Numbered from the stretch's first letter, positions 44,013-52,356 are shown. The stretch: DNA of 64,000 nt from CBDCWQ01 sp965223435 (GCA_965223435.1 CBDCWQ010000020.1:682001-746000), one strand, 5' to 3'. Made by a program: numbers and translations. The notes: generated by a model not told the origin, from the letters alone.

Positions 44013-44747
44013 ATGACAATTTTCGAAAAGAGTGACCCGACGGAGTTCGGAAAAGAGTCGGAGACCGATATCTTTAGCTACCACATGATTGAAGCGTCGT
44101 TTCATCAAATGATCCGAAGCATATTCGTGTCGCGCGCCATGTCAAAGATCGAAGGGCTCAACCATTCCGAATGCCTTGTAACGATGAAGATGGGGCGGTC
44201 GGTCACAACGCTATCTCGGTACAACTTCAGAGAGTTTGCGTTCTTCGCCTGGTGGAGAGATCGGGATTCTTTGCAGTCATTTCTGGACTACCCACCCTAT
44301 CAAGTCTTCAGGAATCGCGGACGACATATGCTGCTCAAGCTCTAGCGCCGGTGGGGCCAGTTCGCAGAATTGGACGACGCCCCACTGCACACAGAATACA
44401 AGAATCCCGATGGATCCATCGTTGCGATAACGCTCGCGCGACTGGAGTTGCGCAATACATTTAGATTTACGAAGTGGGGTAAGCCGGTCGAAGAACAAGT
44501 TCGAGACCATCCGGGCAAGATCTGCGCGCGTGTCGCGTATCGACCACCGAATACGTTCTCGACCTTCAGTGTGTGGAAGTCTGAGGAAGCAATGCTAGGA
44601 ATGGTACGCGGAATGCGTGAATCGGACGGAGATCAACACAAGCACGCGATGCTAGAACGCGCGCGAAAGCCCTTTCATTCCGAATTCACGACGCTGCGCT
44701 TCGTACCGTTGTCTTACCATGGAGACTGGGAAGCAGTCCCTGACTAG
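44013..44747 (+). pseudogene. CrtA (spheroidene monooxygenase)-like gene interrupted by one in-frame TAG
   Basis: From the ATG at 44013 (AAAGAG upstream) the frame runs to TAG at 44343-44345, then continues in the same frame, without any indel, to a stop at 44747. The joined product is about 244 codons. Across the stop it reads RHMLLKL-stop-RRWGQFAELDDAPL. The second half holds GSIVAITLARLELRNTFRF, TFSTFSVWKSEEAM and FTTLRFVPLSYHGDWEA, which fits the two-part pattern of spheroidene monooxygenase/CrtA-like proteins (a haem- or antibiotic-monooxygenase-type fold). Without readthrough the first part would be 110 residues and inactive. It could be a real pseudogene, a recent nonsense mutation, or a base-call error; no carotenoid genes are nearby. 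Confidence 0.65.
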
Positions 44748-45289
44748 AGTTGGCCGACAAAAGGTCTCAGTTGGCATTGCCGCAGGTTGTCTCGCCATCC
44801 CCGCGATGTGTATGCCCGAGAGTGAGACGATGATTCGGCCAACCGAGGAAGAAAATCGGACATGCCGTTGTGGGGCTCACAGGGACCGGGGTGACTTTGG
44901 GTGAGCGCCGACGCAGGGATGACTCTCAGGGTCGAAGCCTGAACTCAAAATAGGTGTGCGGTTTCGGTCATAGAACGAAGGCGAGCTCAAGCCGACCGGG
45001 CGGTGCGCGTGACCGCGGTGGGTGCCGCCCATGTCAGTCGATAGGCCGTGCGCTCGGGGGTGATATTCTCAATCGGGAATACGAGTTGGCATTGAGGTGG
45101 CGGTTCGGGAATAATTTGTGGACGAAGTTTCGCGTTGGGTGCGAGCACACCGGCGTATCGCAGCTGCTGTTGTCTCGGGGTGCAGTCAACCACGAGAGTC
45201 TTCGGAGCGGTTGAATGGGCTCAAGGAGAATGGCGGTTTGACCGCTCTTGGCGGGTCTTCGCATCACGAAGCGAATCCGGCCTTTCCGT

Positions 45290-45407
45290 CTATGTTTCGG
45301 ACTTGGGCCAAGCAGTCCCGGAGAAGAGCCCGTTCTCTATCTCTTTCACCTATTCCGACTATGTTGCGGAGTTTGGCCAAGCCATCCCAGGGAAGAGCCA
45401 CCTCTCT
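45290..45407 (+). repeat. imperfect 49-bp direct repeat, period 69 bp
   Basis: Copy 1 is 45290-45338 and copy 2 is 45359-45407; by eye 39 of 49 bases agree, and both start CTATGTT and share GGCCAAGC and GAAGAGCC. The period is a multiple of three, so it could come from a coding repeat, yet no convincing gene spans it. Confidence 0.7.
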
Positions 45408-45633
45408 AGAGATCTTTGGGTAAAAATGAACAGCATATTTGGGAGAGTTTCGGAATGAGATCACGACCCGAACCCGCGTCGGCTTGGGCTGTGGGCTTCG
45501 GTGGGCGTCCGGCCGACGCAAGTTGATCTGTTGGGATTCTTCCCGGATTTCGACGATTGCGGGCGCTCTGAAGAACCTGTGTGGGTGTGGGTAGCAGCCG
45601 ATGGGGCGTGGCTTTGGCCTCGGGCCGCCAGGC

Positions 45634-45662
45634 TTGACAGCTAAATGGGGCCATCCTAGTTG
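45634..45662 (+). promoter_or_regulatory. possible promoter of the phosphohexomutase pair
   Basis: A perfect TTGACA (45634-45639) lies about 105 nt upstream of the ATG at 45743; 17 nt later stands TAGTTG, a poor -10. The -35 alone is not decisive. Confidence 0.25.
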
Positions 45663-45742
45663 ACTCGGAGGTCGGAAGGGCCGAGCGGTGATCCACCCAT
45701 GGGCGCAGCCCTGAGTGGCAGGCGCGGTTGGGATAGAAGTTG

Positions 45743-47098
45743 ATGAAATCGTTGCGTTTGGCGAGCTTTGGTGTGCACGGCCAGGTCGGAGAAGCGTTGA
45801 CCCCGAAACTGGTCATCGATTTCTCGGCTGCCTTTGCCACCTTTGTGGATGGGGGCCGGGTTCTCCTCGCCCGGGACACCCGATACTCGAGCCCTATGCT
45901 TCACTCCGCTGTCCTGTCAGGGCTGATGAGCGCGGGGTGCGAGGTCATCGACCTCGGGGTGTGTCCCAGTCCGGTGCTTCAGTACTCGGTCCCCAAGCTT
46001 GATGCCCGCGGTGCGGTGAGTATTTCGGGTATGCACAATCCCATGGGGTGGAATACGGTCGCTCTGATCGGGCCCGATGGTGCTTTTTTGGAGCCGGTTG
46101 GGGGAGAGTACGTCCTCGATTCCTTTCATTCGGGTGACTTTCTTAAACGAGATTGGCAGGGCATCGGTTCGGTCGCCCCGGCCGATGACGTGTTTGGCCC
46201 CTATGTCGAAGCGCTGGCCGCGAGGGTGAACGTGGAGGCGATTCGAAAGAAGCGCTACACGGTGGTGATCGATCCCGTCGGAGGCGCGGGGTGCCCCTTT
46301 CTTCAGCGTTTCGCCGATCGACTTGGTATTCGTTGGGTTCCGATCAATGCGGCCCCATCCGGATACCTCGCGCGGGAGCCGGAGCCTCGTCCGCGAAGCG
46401 CGGTTCAGATGGCGTCCATGCTGCCTCACCTCAAGGCGGACGTCGGGTTTGTATTGAGCTCGGATATGGGCCGGTTGTCGCTGGTGACCAATAAGGGTGA
46501 AGCCGCGAGTGAAGAGTATACGTTCGCGGTGGTTGCCAATCATGTCTTGAGCAAGCGCAAGGGCACGGTGGTGACCAACTGCTGCACCTCGCGCACCATC
46601 GACGACATTGCCGCGCTTCGAGAAGTTCCGGTGGTGAAAACAGCTGTGGGCCAAGCCTTCGTGGTGGCTGCCCTCGGTGATGAAGAAGGGGTTGTCGGGG
46701 GTGAAGGAAGTGGTGGCGTCGTGCTTCCTGATTTCAGCTTGGCCTTTGATGGCTTTGTGTCCATGGCGTTGATCTTGGAAGCCATGGCAGAGAACCAAGT
46801 GACGATCGGCGAGCTGTTGGCGGCCTTGCCCCGCTATCGGGTGGTCAAAAAACGGCTGCCGTGTGAGTCGCGCCTGGCGTACCGCGCTTTGGACGTCCTC
46901 AAGGAGAACCTGCTGGCGCAAGAAGGTGCCCGGGTGGACCTCACCGATGGACTGCGGGTCGATTGGGACGATGGCTGGGTGTACGCCAATGCGTCCAAAA
47001 CACAAAAGATGATGCGCGTGATTTCCGAAGCCAAGAGCCTGGAGCGCGCCAAGCAGCGGGCCGAGGACGTGTACCGCGCGCTTCAACACGAGATTTGA
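45743..47098 (+). CDS. alpha-D-phosphohexomutase-like protein, predicted catalytically inactive
   Basis: 451 residues from the ATG at 45743. The full four-domain length and overall pattern of the phosphoglucosamine/phosphomannomutase superfamily are kept, and it aligns along its whole length with the next gene. The catalytic phosphoserine loop reads SISGMHNP, so Met97 replaces the Ser that must be phosphorylated. The metal loop reads SSDMGR (239-244) instead of DPDGDR, losing two of three Asp ligands. The sugar loop GEGSGG (320-325) is kept. The C-terminal phosphate-binding loop is NASKTQ rather than RSNTE. It therefore probably binds a ligand or partner without catalysis. It ends 16 bp before the intact paralogue, so co-expression is likely. 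Confidence 0.85.
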   Translation: MKSLRLASFGVHGQVGEALTPKLVIDFSAAFATFVDGGRVLLARDTRYSSPMLHSAVLSGLMSAGCEVIDLGVCPSPVLQYSVPKLDARGAVSISGMHNPMGWNTVALIGPDGAFLEPVGGEYVLDSFHSGDFLKRDWQGIGSVAPADDVFGPYVEALAARVNVEAIRKKRYTVVIDPVGGAGCPFLQRFADRLGIRWVPINAAPSGYLAREPEPRPRSAVQMASMLPHLKADVGFVLSSDMGRLSLVTNKGEAASEEYTFAVVANHVLSKRKGTVVTNCCTSRTIDDIAALREVPVVKTAVGQAFVVAALGDEEGVVGGEGSGGVVLPDFSLAFDGFVSMALILEAMAENQVTIGELLAALPRYRVVKKRLPCESRLAYRALDVLKENLLAQEGARVDLTDGLRVDWDDGWVYANASKTQKMMRVISEAKSLERAKQRAEDVYRALQHEI

Positions 47099-47114
47099 GG
47101 AAAGCGGTGATCGT

Positions 47115-48488
47115 ATGGGGAGGCGGGAAGCCCTCAAAGTAAGCATTTCTGGAGTTCGCGGTATCGTTGGCTCTTCTTTCACGCCGCAAGTCGCGGCGTC
47201 CTTCGCGCAAGCTTTTGGAACCTACGTGGGGCGCGGACCGGTGGTGGTCGGTCGAGATACACGGCCGACCGGTCAGATGGTCGAATGTGCGGTGGTGGCT
47301 GGCCTACAAAGTGTGGGCTGTAGACCCATACTTGCTGGCGTTGTGCCCACACCTACGGTCCTGATTCTGACCCAATCCCTCGGGGCACGAGGCGGAATTG
47401 CCATCACGGCGAGCCACAATCCTTCGCCGTGGAACGCGCTCAAATTTGTGTCCCGCGATGGCATGTTTCTCAATGGGAATCAGGCCGACGAGCTTTTTGA
47501 TTTGTATCATCAAAAAGAGTTCCAGTTGGTTCCGGAAGCGCAGATCCCACAAGTCCAACATGAACAGAGTCCGATGCAGGACCACTACCAGCGCATCGTC
47601 GAATACGTGAATGCAGCCGCGATCAAGAAAAAACGTTTCAAAGTGGCTGTGGATTGCTGCAATGGCGTCGGCGCGGTTCACAGCGTTGAATTTCTCCGCG
47701 ATCTGTTTGGCTGTGAGGTGGTGCCCCTGTTTGACAGTGCCAGCGGTGTTTTCGAGCGAGAACCAGAACCGGTTCCGGTGAATCTTTCGGCGTTGTCCAA
47801 GTTGGTCAAAGACGAAAAATGCGACATCGGATTTGCCCAGGACCCCGATGGTGATCGGCTTGTTCTTGTCGATGAGCACGGGTGCGCGCAGATTGAAGAC
47901 ACCACCTTGGCGCTTGCCGTGCAGCAAGTGTTGTCCGTTCACGAAAAGGGCCCGGTGGCCATCAATCTTGATACCAGTCGAGCCGTAGAAGCCGCGGCCC
48001 TTGCCCTTGGAAGCCAAGTGGTTCGAACCAAAATAGGCGAGATCAATGTCTCGCAAGAAATGATCAACATCGGTGCCGTGGCTGGCGGAGAAGGCAACGG
48101 CGGGGTCATTATTCCGAAGATTCATCCCTGCCGCGACAGCTATGGTGGGATGGCCGTCATTCTCGAGCGAATGGCGCTCGAAGATCAGCCGGTCTCGAAA
48201 TTGGTTGCCGAGGTTGAACCTTGGTTCATGGTGAAGCGGAAGATGCACGTTCGCGCCGAACAGACACCCGCTATTCTTCGAAGTGTGCGCCGACGATACG
48301 CGGACCAAAAACTCAATCTCTTGGACGGTATTCAAATCGATTTTGGCGATGCCTGGGTTCATTTGCGCCGGTCAAACACGGAGTCGGTCGTTCGCGTAGT
48401 GGCGGAGGCACGCAGCAAGGAAAAGGCTGAGGCTTTGGTCACCGAACTCGAGGACGCAGCCAAAGAAGTGCTTGGCGACGGCTTCTAA
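47115..48488 (+). CDS. glmM: alpha-D-phosphohexomutase, GlmM-like (intact)
   Basis: 457 residues. The phosphoserine loop ITASHNP has Ser100, the metal loop DPDGDR (243-248) has all three Asp, the sugar loop is GEGNGG (325-330) and the C-terminal phosphate loop is RRSNTES. The start VSISGVRGIVGSSFTP is that of the GlmM/ManB branch common in Bacteroidetes, Chlorobi and archaea. It interconverts hexose 6- and 1-phosphates, most likely glucosamine phosphates for UDP-GlcNAc synthesis, though mannose or glucose phosphates cannot be excluded. GAGGAAAG lies upstream of the ATG. Its TAA stop lies at the start of the 135-bp tandem repeat array. Confidence 0.88.
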   Translation: MGRREALKVSISGVRGIVGSSFTPQVAASFAQAFGTYVGRGPVVVGRDTRPTGQMVECAVVAGLQSVGCRPILAGVVPTPTVLILTQSLGARGGIAITASHNPSPWNALKFVSRDGMFLNGNQADELFDLYHQKEFQLVPEAQIPQVQHEQSPMQDHYQRIVEYVNAAAIKKKRFKVAVDCCNGVGAVHSVEFLRDLFGCEVVPLFDSASGVFEREPEPVPVNLSALSKLVKDEKCDIGFAQDPDGDRLVLVDEHGCAQIEDTTLALAVQQVLSVHEKGPVAINLDTSRAVEAAALALGSQVVRTKIGEINVSQEMINIGAVAGGEGNGGVIIPKIHPCRDSYGGMAVILERMALEDQPVSKLVAEVEPWFMVKRKMHVRAEQTPAILRSVRRRYADQKLNLLDGIQIDFGDAWVHLRRSNTESVVRVVAEARSKEKAEALVTELEDAAKEVLGDGF

Positions 48489-49021
48489 GAAACCTGAGCG
48501 AGCTTGGCGAGCGGATGTACGCAGCAGGCGGGTTCACCCCGCCGATAACTGCGTAAGGGCGCCTCCGGGTGTCACGATTCTCGGACCGAGATTTGGTGCG
48601 CTTCGCGCAAGGGTGGCTTCTACGAAACCTGAGCGAGCTTGGCGAGCGGATGTACGCAGCAGGCGGGTTCACCCCGCCGATAACTGCGTAAGGGCGCCTC
48701 CGGGTGTCACGATTCTCGGACCGAGATTTGGTGCGCTGCGCGCAGGGGGCGCTTCCAAGAAACCTGAGCGAGCTTGGCGAGCGGATGTACGCAGCAGGCG
48801 GGTTCACCCCGCCGATAACTGCGTAAGGGCGCCTCCGGGTGTCATGATTCTCGGACCGAGATTTGGTGCGCTTCGCGCAAGGGTGGCTTCTACGAAACCT
48901 GAGCGAGCTTGGCGAGCGGATGTACGCAGCAGGCGGGTTCACCCCGCCGATAACTGCGTAAGGGCGCCTCCGGGTGTCACGATTCTCGGCCGAGATTTGG
49001 TGCTCGGCGCGCAAGGGGCGG
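48481..49021 (+). repeat. four tandem copies of a 135-bp repeat with nested inverted repeats
   Basis: Units start GAAACCTGAG at 48489, 48624, 48759 and 48894, exactly 135 bp apart; the fourth is cut short near 49020. About 105 bp of each unit is nearly identical and the last 30 bp vary. In unit 1, TACGCAG (48518-48524) pairs with CTGCGTA (48549-48555) and encloses GGCGGG (48527-48532) paired with CCCGCC (48538-48543): a 38-nt two-stem hairpin. TCTCGG-A-CCGAGA (48579-48591) forms a second palindrome, perfect without the A in unit 4. TGCGC-TTC-GCGCA forms a third, and in unit 2 its loop changes while the stem stays. The period is divisible by three, so open frames cross it on both strands; I regard these as fortuitous. 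Confidence 0.93.
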
Positions 49022-49086
49022 CGACATGGAAGTCCGCCTTGAGCTTTCGTGATCTTTTTGGAGATCGCTGTTAGGGATGATGCCGA

Positions 49087-50601
49087 ATGCCGGCGCCCCT
49101 ATTCCAGAAGATCTTGGTCGCCAACCGCGGAGAAATCGCGGTGCGGGTGATGCAAACCTGTCGGGAACTCCATATCCCGAGCGTGGCCGTGTATTCAGAC
49201 GCGGACCGCACGGCCCTGCATACCCGATACGCCACTGAGGCTTACGGTATTGGGGCTTCTCCGGCAGCGGACAGTTATTTGTCCATCGAGCGGGTGATCG
49301 ATGCGGCGAAGCGGTCGGGTGCAGACGCCATCCATCCGGGATATGGTTTTGTCTCCGAACGTGCCGACTTCGCCCGGGCCTGCGCGCAGGAGGGGATCAC
49401 GTTTATCGGGCCGAGCCCGGAGGCGATTCAGGTCATGGGCGACAAGACGATGGCGCGCCAAAAGATGATTGCGGCCGAGGTTTCGGTGGTGCCCGGCAAC
49501 GCGGAGCCGCTTTTGGGGCCCGATGAGGCCGCCCTTGAGGCCCGCGCGCTTGGTTTCCCGGTCATGATGAAAGCCGCCGCCGGCGGAGGCGGGCGCGGAA
49601 TGCGGGTGGCGCACGACGAGGCGGAGGTCCGCGCGGCTTTTGGCAGCGCGTCGCGCGAAGCGCGGGCCGCCTTCGGGGATGGAACGCTTTACCTCGAGCG
49701 CTTGATTGAAAAGCCTCGTCATGTCGAGGTTCAGGTTTTCGGGGACCAGCATGGCCAGGTCATTCACCTCAATGAGCGTGAGTGTTCTATCCAGCGGCGT
49801 CACCAAAAGGTCATTGAGGAATCGCCTTCAGTGGTCGTGGACGAAGCCCTGAGGCGCCGAATGGGTCAAGTTGCGGTCCGCGCAGCTCAGGCCGTCGACT
49901 ACGTGGGGGCTGGGACCGTTGAGTTTCTTTTGGACCAAAATGGGGACTTCTATTTTCTCGAGATGAATACGCGGCTTCAGGTCGAACATGCGGTCACCGA
50001 GTGTACGACGGGCTATGATCTGGTCGAGGCCCAAATTCGGGTTGCCGCGGGCGAAAAGCTCCCCGTGGTGGAGACGTCCCCTCAGGGGCACGCCATTGAA
50101 GCGCGGATTTATGCCGAAGATCCCGCGCAGGGTTTCAGGCCAGCGCCCGGCACCGTGACCCAATGGGTGTGCCCGAGCGGAGCCGGAATTCGGGTGGATG
50201 TCGGGGTGGAAGCAGGCGCAGAAGTCACGCCGTTTTACGATCCGATGATCGCCAAGGTTGTGGCATGGGGTGCCGATCGCCCAAAAGCGATCGCTCGAAT
50301 GGGACGTGCCCTGTCGGAGCTGAGCGTTGGGGGCATTGCCAGCAACGTCTCGTTCTTACAGTCCATCATTGCCCATCCCGCTTTTGTTTCGGGCGAGACC
50401 GATATCAGCTTTGTGGACCAACACCTTTGTGAGATTCCACCGTTAATAGCGCCCGAGCTTCGTGCCGCGTTTGTGGCCGGCGCGGTTCATGCGGTCGAGA
50501 ATAGACAAACCCGTGTCTCCTCGTCTGGTGGGTCTGAGGCACCGAGCGCCTGGAGGCGACTCGGCCGGCAAGAAAACCTCAGAGGGGGAATAGGACGGTG
50601 A
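49087..50601 (+). CDS. accC: biotin carboxylase subunit of acyl-CoA carboxylase
   Basis: 504 residues. It carboxylates biotin on a carrier with ATP and bicarbonate. Motifs: ILVANRGEIAVRV at the N-terminus, HPGYGFVSE, the ATP-grasp glycine loop AAGGGGRGMRV near 168-178, HLNERECSIQRRHQKVIEE, FLEMNTRLQVEHAVTE and GHAIEARIYAEDP. All catalytic regions are intact; the last 40 residues are divergent. The biotin carrier starts in its stop (GTGA overlap at 50598-50601), so carboxylase and carrier are separate but coupled. No carboxyltransferase subunit lies in the window, so acetyl-CoA versus propionyl-CoA specificity is open. Confidence 0.92.
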   Translation: MPAPLFQKILVANRGEIAVRVMQTCRELHIPSVAVYSDADRTALHTRYATEAYGIGASPAADSYLSIERVIDAAKRSGADAIHPGYGFVSERADFARACAQEGITFIGPSPEAIQVMGDKTMARQKMIAAEVSVVPGNAEPLLGPDEAALEARALGFPVMMKAAAGGGGRGMRVAHDEAEVRAAFGSASREARAAFGDGTLYLERLIEKPRHVEVQVFGDQHGQVIHLNERECSIQRRHQKVIEESPSVVVDEALRRRMGQVAVRAAQAVDYVGAGTVEFLLDQNGDFYFLEMNTRLQVEHAVTECTTGYDLVEAQIRVAAGEKLPVVETSPQGHAIEARIYAEDPAQGFRPAPGTVTQWVCPSGAGIRVDVGVEAGAEVTPFYDPMIAKVVAWGADRPKAIARMGRALSELSVGGIASNVSFLQSIIAHPAFVSGETDISFVDQHLCEIPPLIAPELRAAFVAGAVHAVENRQTRVSSSGGSEAPSAWRRLGRQENLRGGIGR

Positions 50602-51134
50602 GCATTCGTTTTGTCGCCGAACACGAGGGGCACGCCAGCGAGATCGCGGTCGAGAAGAAAAAGGCCCATCACTATGTGATCGGCATCGACGGGGTCTCGT
50701 ACGAAGTCGATGCCGTGGAGTTCAAACCGGGGCATTTCAGCGTGCTCATCGACCACCAAAGTTATGAGGTTGCGCTTGAGACGCGGGTTGCGGAGTCGCC
50801 ACAGATGGGGGCCTACACGGCGTCTATTCGGGGTGCGGGTGTTTGCGCTTTTGGTCTCCAAGACGCGCTTCGAGCCCGACTCTTGAGGGCAAACGCGGGT
50901 TCAAAGGGCACCTGGGGTCCGAAGACGCTTCACGCGCCGATGCCCGGGAAAGTCTCTAAGATCCTGGTTGCCGTTGGGGATACGGTGACGAAGGGCACGC
51001 CCATGGTCATCATCGACGCGATGAAAATGGAAAATGAGCTTTCGGCTCCGGCGGATGGCCGCGTGCAGCAGATACTGGTAAGGGAAGGTGAGGCCGTAGA
51101 AGGTGGTCTCCCACTGGTGGCGCTCGAACAATAG
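50598..51134 (+). CDS. biotin carboxyl carrier protein of acyl-CoA carboxylase
   Basis: 178 residues from a GTG overlapping the carboxylase stop. The biotinyl-lipoyl domain is C-terminal (about 108-178): LHAPMPGKVSKILVAVGDTV, then DAMKMENELSAP with the biotinylated Lys143, and VQQILVREGEAVEGG. The N-terminal 100 residues are beta-rich and resemble the BT linker domain of propionyl-CoA carboxylase alpha chains, which joins carboxylase and transferase. The AMKM motif is standard. It carries carboxybiotin between the neighbour and an unlinked carboxyltransferase. Confidence 0.9.
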   Translation: MSIRFVAEHEGHASEIAVEKKKAHHYVIGIDGVSYEVDAVEFKPGHFSVLIDHQSYEVALETRVAESPQMGAYTASIRGAGVCAFGLQDALRARLLRANAGSKGTWGPKTLHAPMPGKVSKILVAVGDTVTKGTPMVIIDAMKMENELSAPADGRVQQILVREGEAVEGGLPLVALEQ

Positions 51135-51236
51135 ATTCAAAATGCCTGGCCGGGTGAATGTAAATGACATGAGGTGCGTCTGAGAATGACCAAGTTCGGA
51201 GGCCCTGTGGGTTCGATTTTCAAAGAGACAACAAAG

Positions 51237-51242
51237 AAGGAG
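51237..51242 (+). promoter_or_regulatory. ribosome binding site of the cytochrome gene
   Basis: AAGGAG, 9 nt before the ATG at 51252. It decides this start, which gives a clean signal peptide, over in-frame ATGs further upstream. Confidence 0.6.
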
Positions 51243-51251
51243 CAATCCCTG

Positions 51252-51659
51252 ATGAGAGTTCAGATCCTGACCGGAGTATTCTTGATTGGTTCGATGGTGG
51301 GCTTGTTGAGCCAAGATGCATGGGCAAAGAGCAAGTACCGCAACCTGGAAGTGCTTCAAGACAACGGCAAGGCCCTACAAAAGGGAATGAAGATTCTGTC
51401 CAAGGGGCTTGGTGTCAAATGTAAGGCTTGTCACGTCAAGGGGGAGTTCGAAAGTGATCGCGTCGAGGCCAAAAAAGCGACGCGCATTTTTTTGAAAAAT
51501 GTGGTGGGCGAAAGCAGCGGCAAGAAGAAAAAGGCGGCTCTTTCGAAGTTGCTGGCTGAGATGAAACTTGATGCCGCAAAGAATCCTGCTAAGGTGTGGG
51601 CTTCCTTAGAAAAATTCAAGTTAAAAGCGGGCGCGAAGAAGGGTAAGCACCGGCACTGA
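51252..51659 (+). CDS. small exported monohaem c-type cytochrome
   Basis: 135 residues with a signal peptide (ILTGVFLIGSMVGLL, cleavage likely after DAWA). One haem motif CKACH (57-61) follows LSKGLGVKCK. NLEVLQD...MKILSKGLGVKCKACHVKGEF matches the small cytochromes annotated as reaction-centre cytochrome c-subunit-like in non-photosynthetic bacteria. A Met for the sixth ligand is not obvious; the C-terminus is Lys-rich and ends in KHRH. It would carry electrons in the periplasm. It is flanked by the biotin carrier and sigma genes, with no obvious partner. Confidence 0.82.
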   Translation: MRVQILTGVFLIGSMVGLLSQDAWAKSKYRNLEVLQDNGKALQKGMKILSKGLGVKCKACHVKGEFESDRVEAKKATRIFLKNVVGESSGKKKKAALSKLLAEMKLDAAKNPAKVWASLEKFKLKAGAKKGKHRH

Positions 51660-51747
51660 TCCCAGAGCTCACCCCGATTGAGAAGGCAGGCGGCCTTTCG
51701 GGCTTGTTCCTCTCCCGGCGGACCGGTATGCCAAAACGGTCTGATTT

Positions 51748-52356
51748 GTGAGCCGTGGATGGATGACCCTGTTTCGAGAACACCCTGAGCTCCTTGAGCC
51801 TTTTCAGGCTGGAGAGACCGAGGCGCTCCACCAAGTCTACAACGCCTGCTTTTCTCTCGTGGAGCGCGTTGCCGAGAACACGGTATGCGCACTCTTTGCC
51901 GGTGAATCCAAAAGCACCCAAATGGACCTGGCGAGAGATCTCATCCAAGAGACCTTTACCCGCGTATTAAGTCCCAAGGCTCGTCGCGCGTACGATGCGA
52001 CCCGCAGCTTTGAACCCTATGTGGTGGCCATTGCCCGCAACCTGGCGCGCGACTGGGCTCGCAAACACGGACGTCGCCGCGCGCTGCTTCGGGCCGAAGC
52101 CGCGGCCGCCCAAGAGGAGACGGCAGATTCTGCGGCCGAAACCCCATTTGCCGATCCATGGACCATGGAGGTGGTCGAGGCCTACATTGGGTCGCTGGAG
52201 GGCTTTGTCGCTGACGTTTATCAGGCCCGCTACGTGCGGGGGCTGTCGCAGGTCGAGGCCGCCGCCGAGCTCAAGGTCGGGCGGCAGCGAATTCGCACCG
52301 CAGAAAAGAGGCTACGCGCGGAGTTGTCCTTGGCATTGGGCAGAGGTTCGGGGTAA
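51748..52356 (+). CDS. sigma-70 family (ECF-like) RNA polymerase sigma factor
   Basis: 202 residues from a GTG at 51748. Region 2 reads LARDLIQETFTRVLSPK and FEPYVVAIARNLARDWARKH. Region 4 has the helix-turn-helix LSQVEAAAELKVGRQRIRTAEKRLRAEL. Region 3 is absent, as in ECF factors. A 5-bp inverted repeat GACCG/CGGTC (51721-51725, 51737-51741) just upstream could be an autoregulatory site. The following membrane protein, caspase-like protease and lipoprotein probably form its output or control module. Which promoters it reads is unknown. Confidence 0.88.
   Translation: MSRGWMTLFREHPELLEPFQAGETEALHQVYNACFSLVERVAENTVCALFAGESKSTQMDLARDLIQETFTRVLSPKARRAYDATRSFEPYVVAIARNLARDWARKHGRRRALLRAEAAAAQEETADSAAETPFADPWTMEVVEAYIGSLEGFVADVYQARYVRGLSQVEAAAELKVGRQRIRTAEKRLRAELSLALGRGSG

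Larger units (their letters stand above)
44748..45742. other. about 1 kb with no supportable gene
   Basis: Follows the broken CrtA-like gene and precedes the phosphohexomutase pair. Several 60-107-codon frames exist on both strands but none has a ribosome binding site, recognisable domain or convincing composition. It contains two copies of a 49-bp imperfect direct repeat (45290-45407) and a TTGACA box at 45634. It may be decayed coding DNA. Confidence 0.5.

Noticed and set aside
44343..44345. TAG read as pyrrolysine or another recoded residue
   Set aside because: No pyrrolysine machinery is visible and no recoding hairpin follows. A nonsense mutation or base-call error is simpler.
44850..44960. 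Short segment translating KKIGHAVVGL, resembling a Gfo/Idh-type oxidoreductase N-terminus
   Set aside because: Only about 35 residues before a stop, lacking the GxGxxG-type continuation; too short to support.
44954..45458. Small genes in the gene-poor stretch (86-107 codons)
   Set aside because: No ribosome binding sites, no domains, overlapping in several frames and strands.
45917..48362. Long minus-strand frames (421 and 352 codons) opposite the phosphohexomutases
   Set aside because: Antisense shadows of conserved genes, His/Arg-rich and without start signals.
48481..49021. CRISPR array or tRNA cluster (GGTTCACCCC resembles a T-loop)
   Set aside because: Units are 135 bp and contiguous with no unique spacers. 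The GGCGGG-TTCAC-CCCGCC stem does not give a 5-bp T-stem with a 7-nt TTCRANY loop, and no acceptor or anticodon arm can be drawn.
48472..49074. A 200-codon plus-strand and a 191-codon minus-strand open frame across the tandem repeats
   Set aside because: The 135-bp period is divisible by three, so any frame open in one unit is open in all. There is no ribosome binding site or known domain, and the plus frame starts inside glmM.
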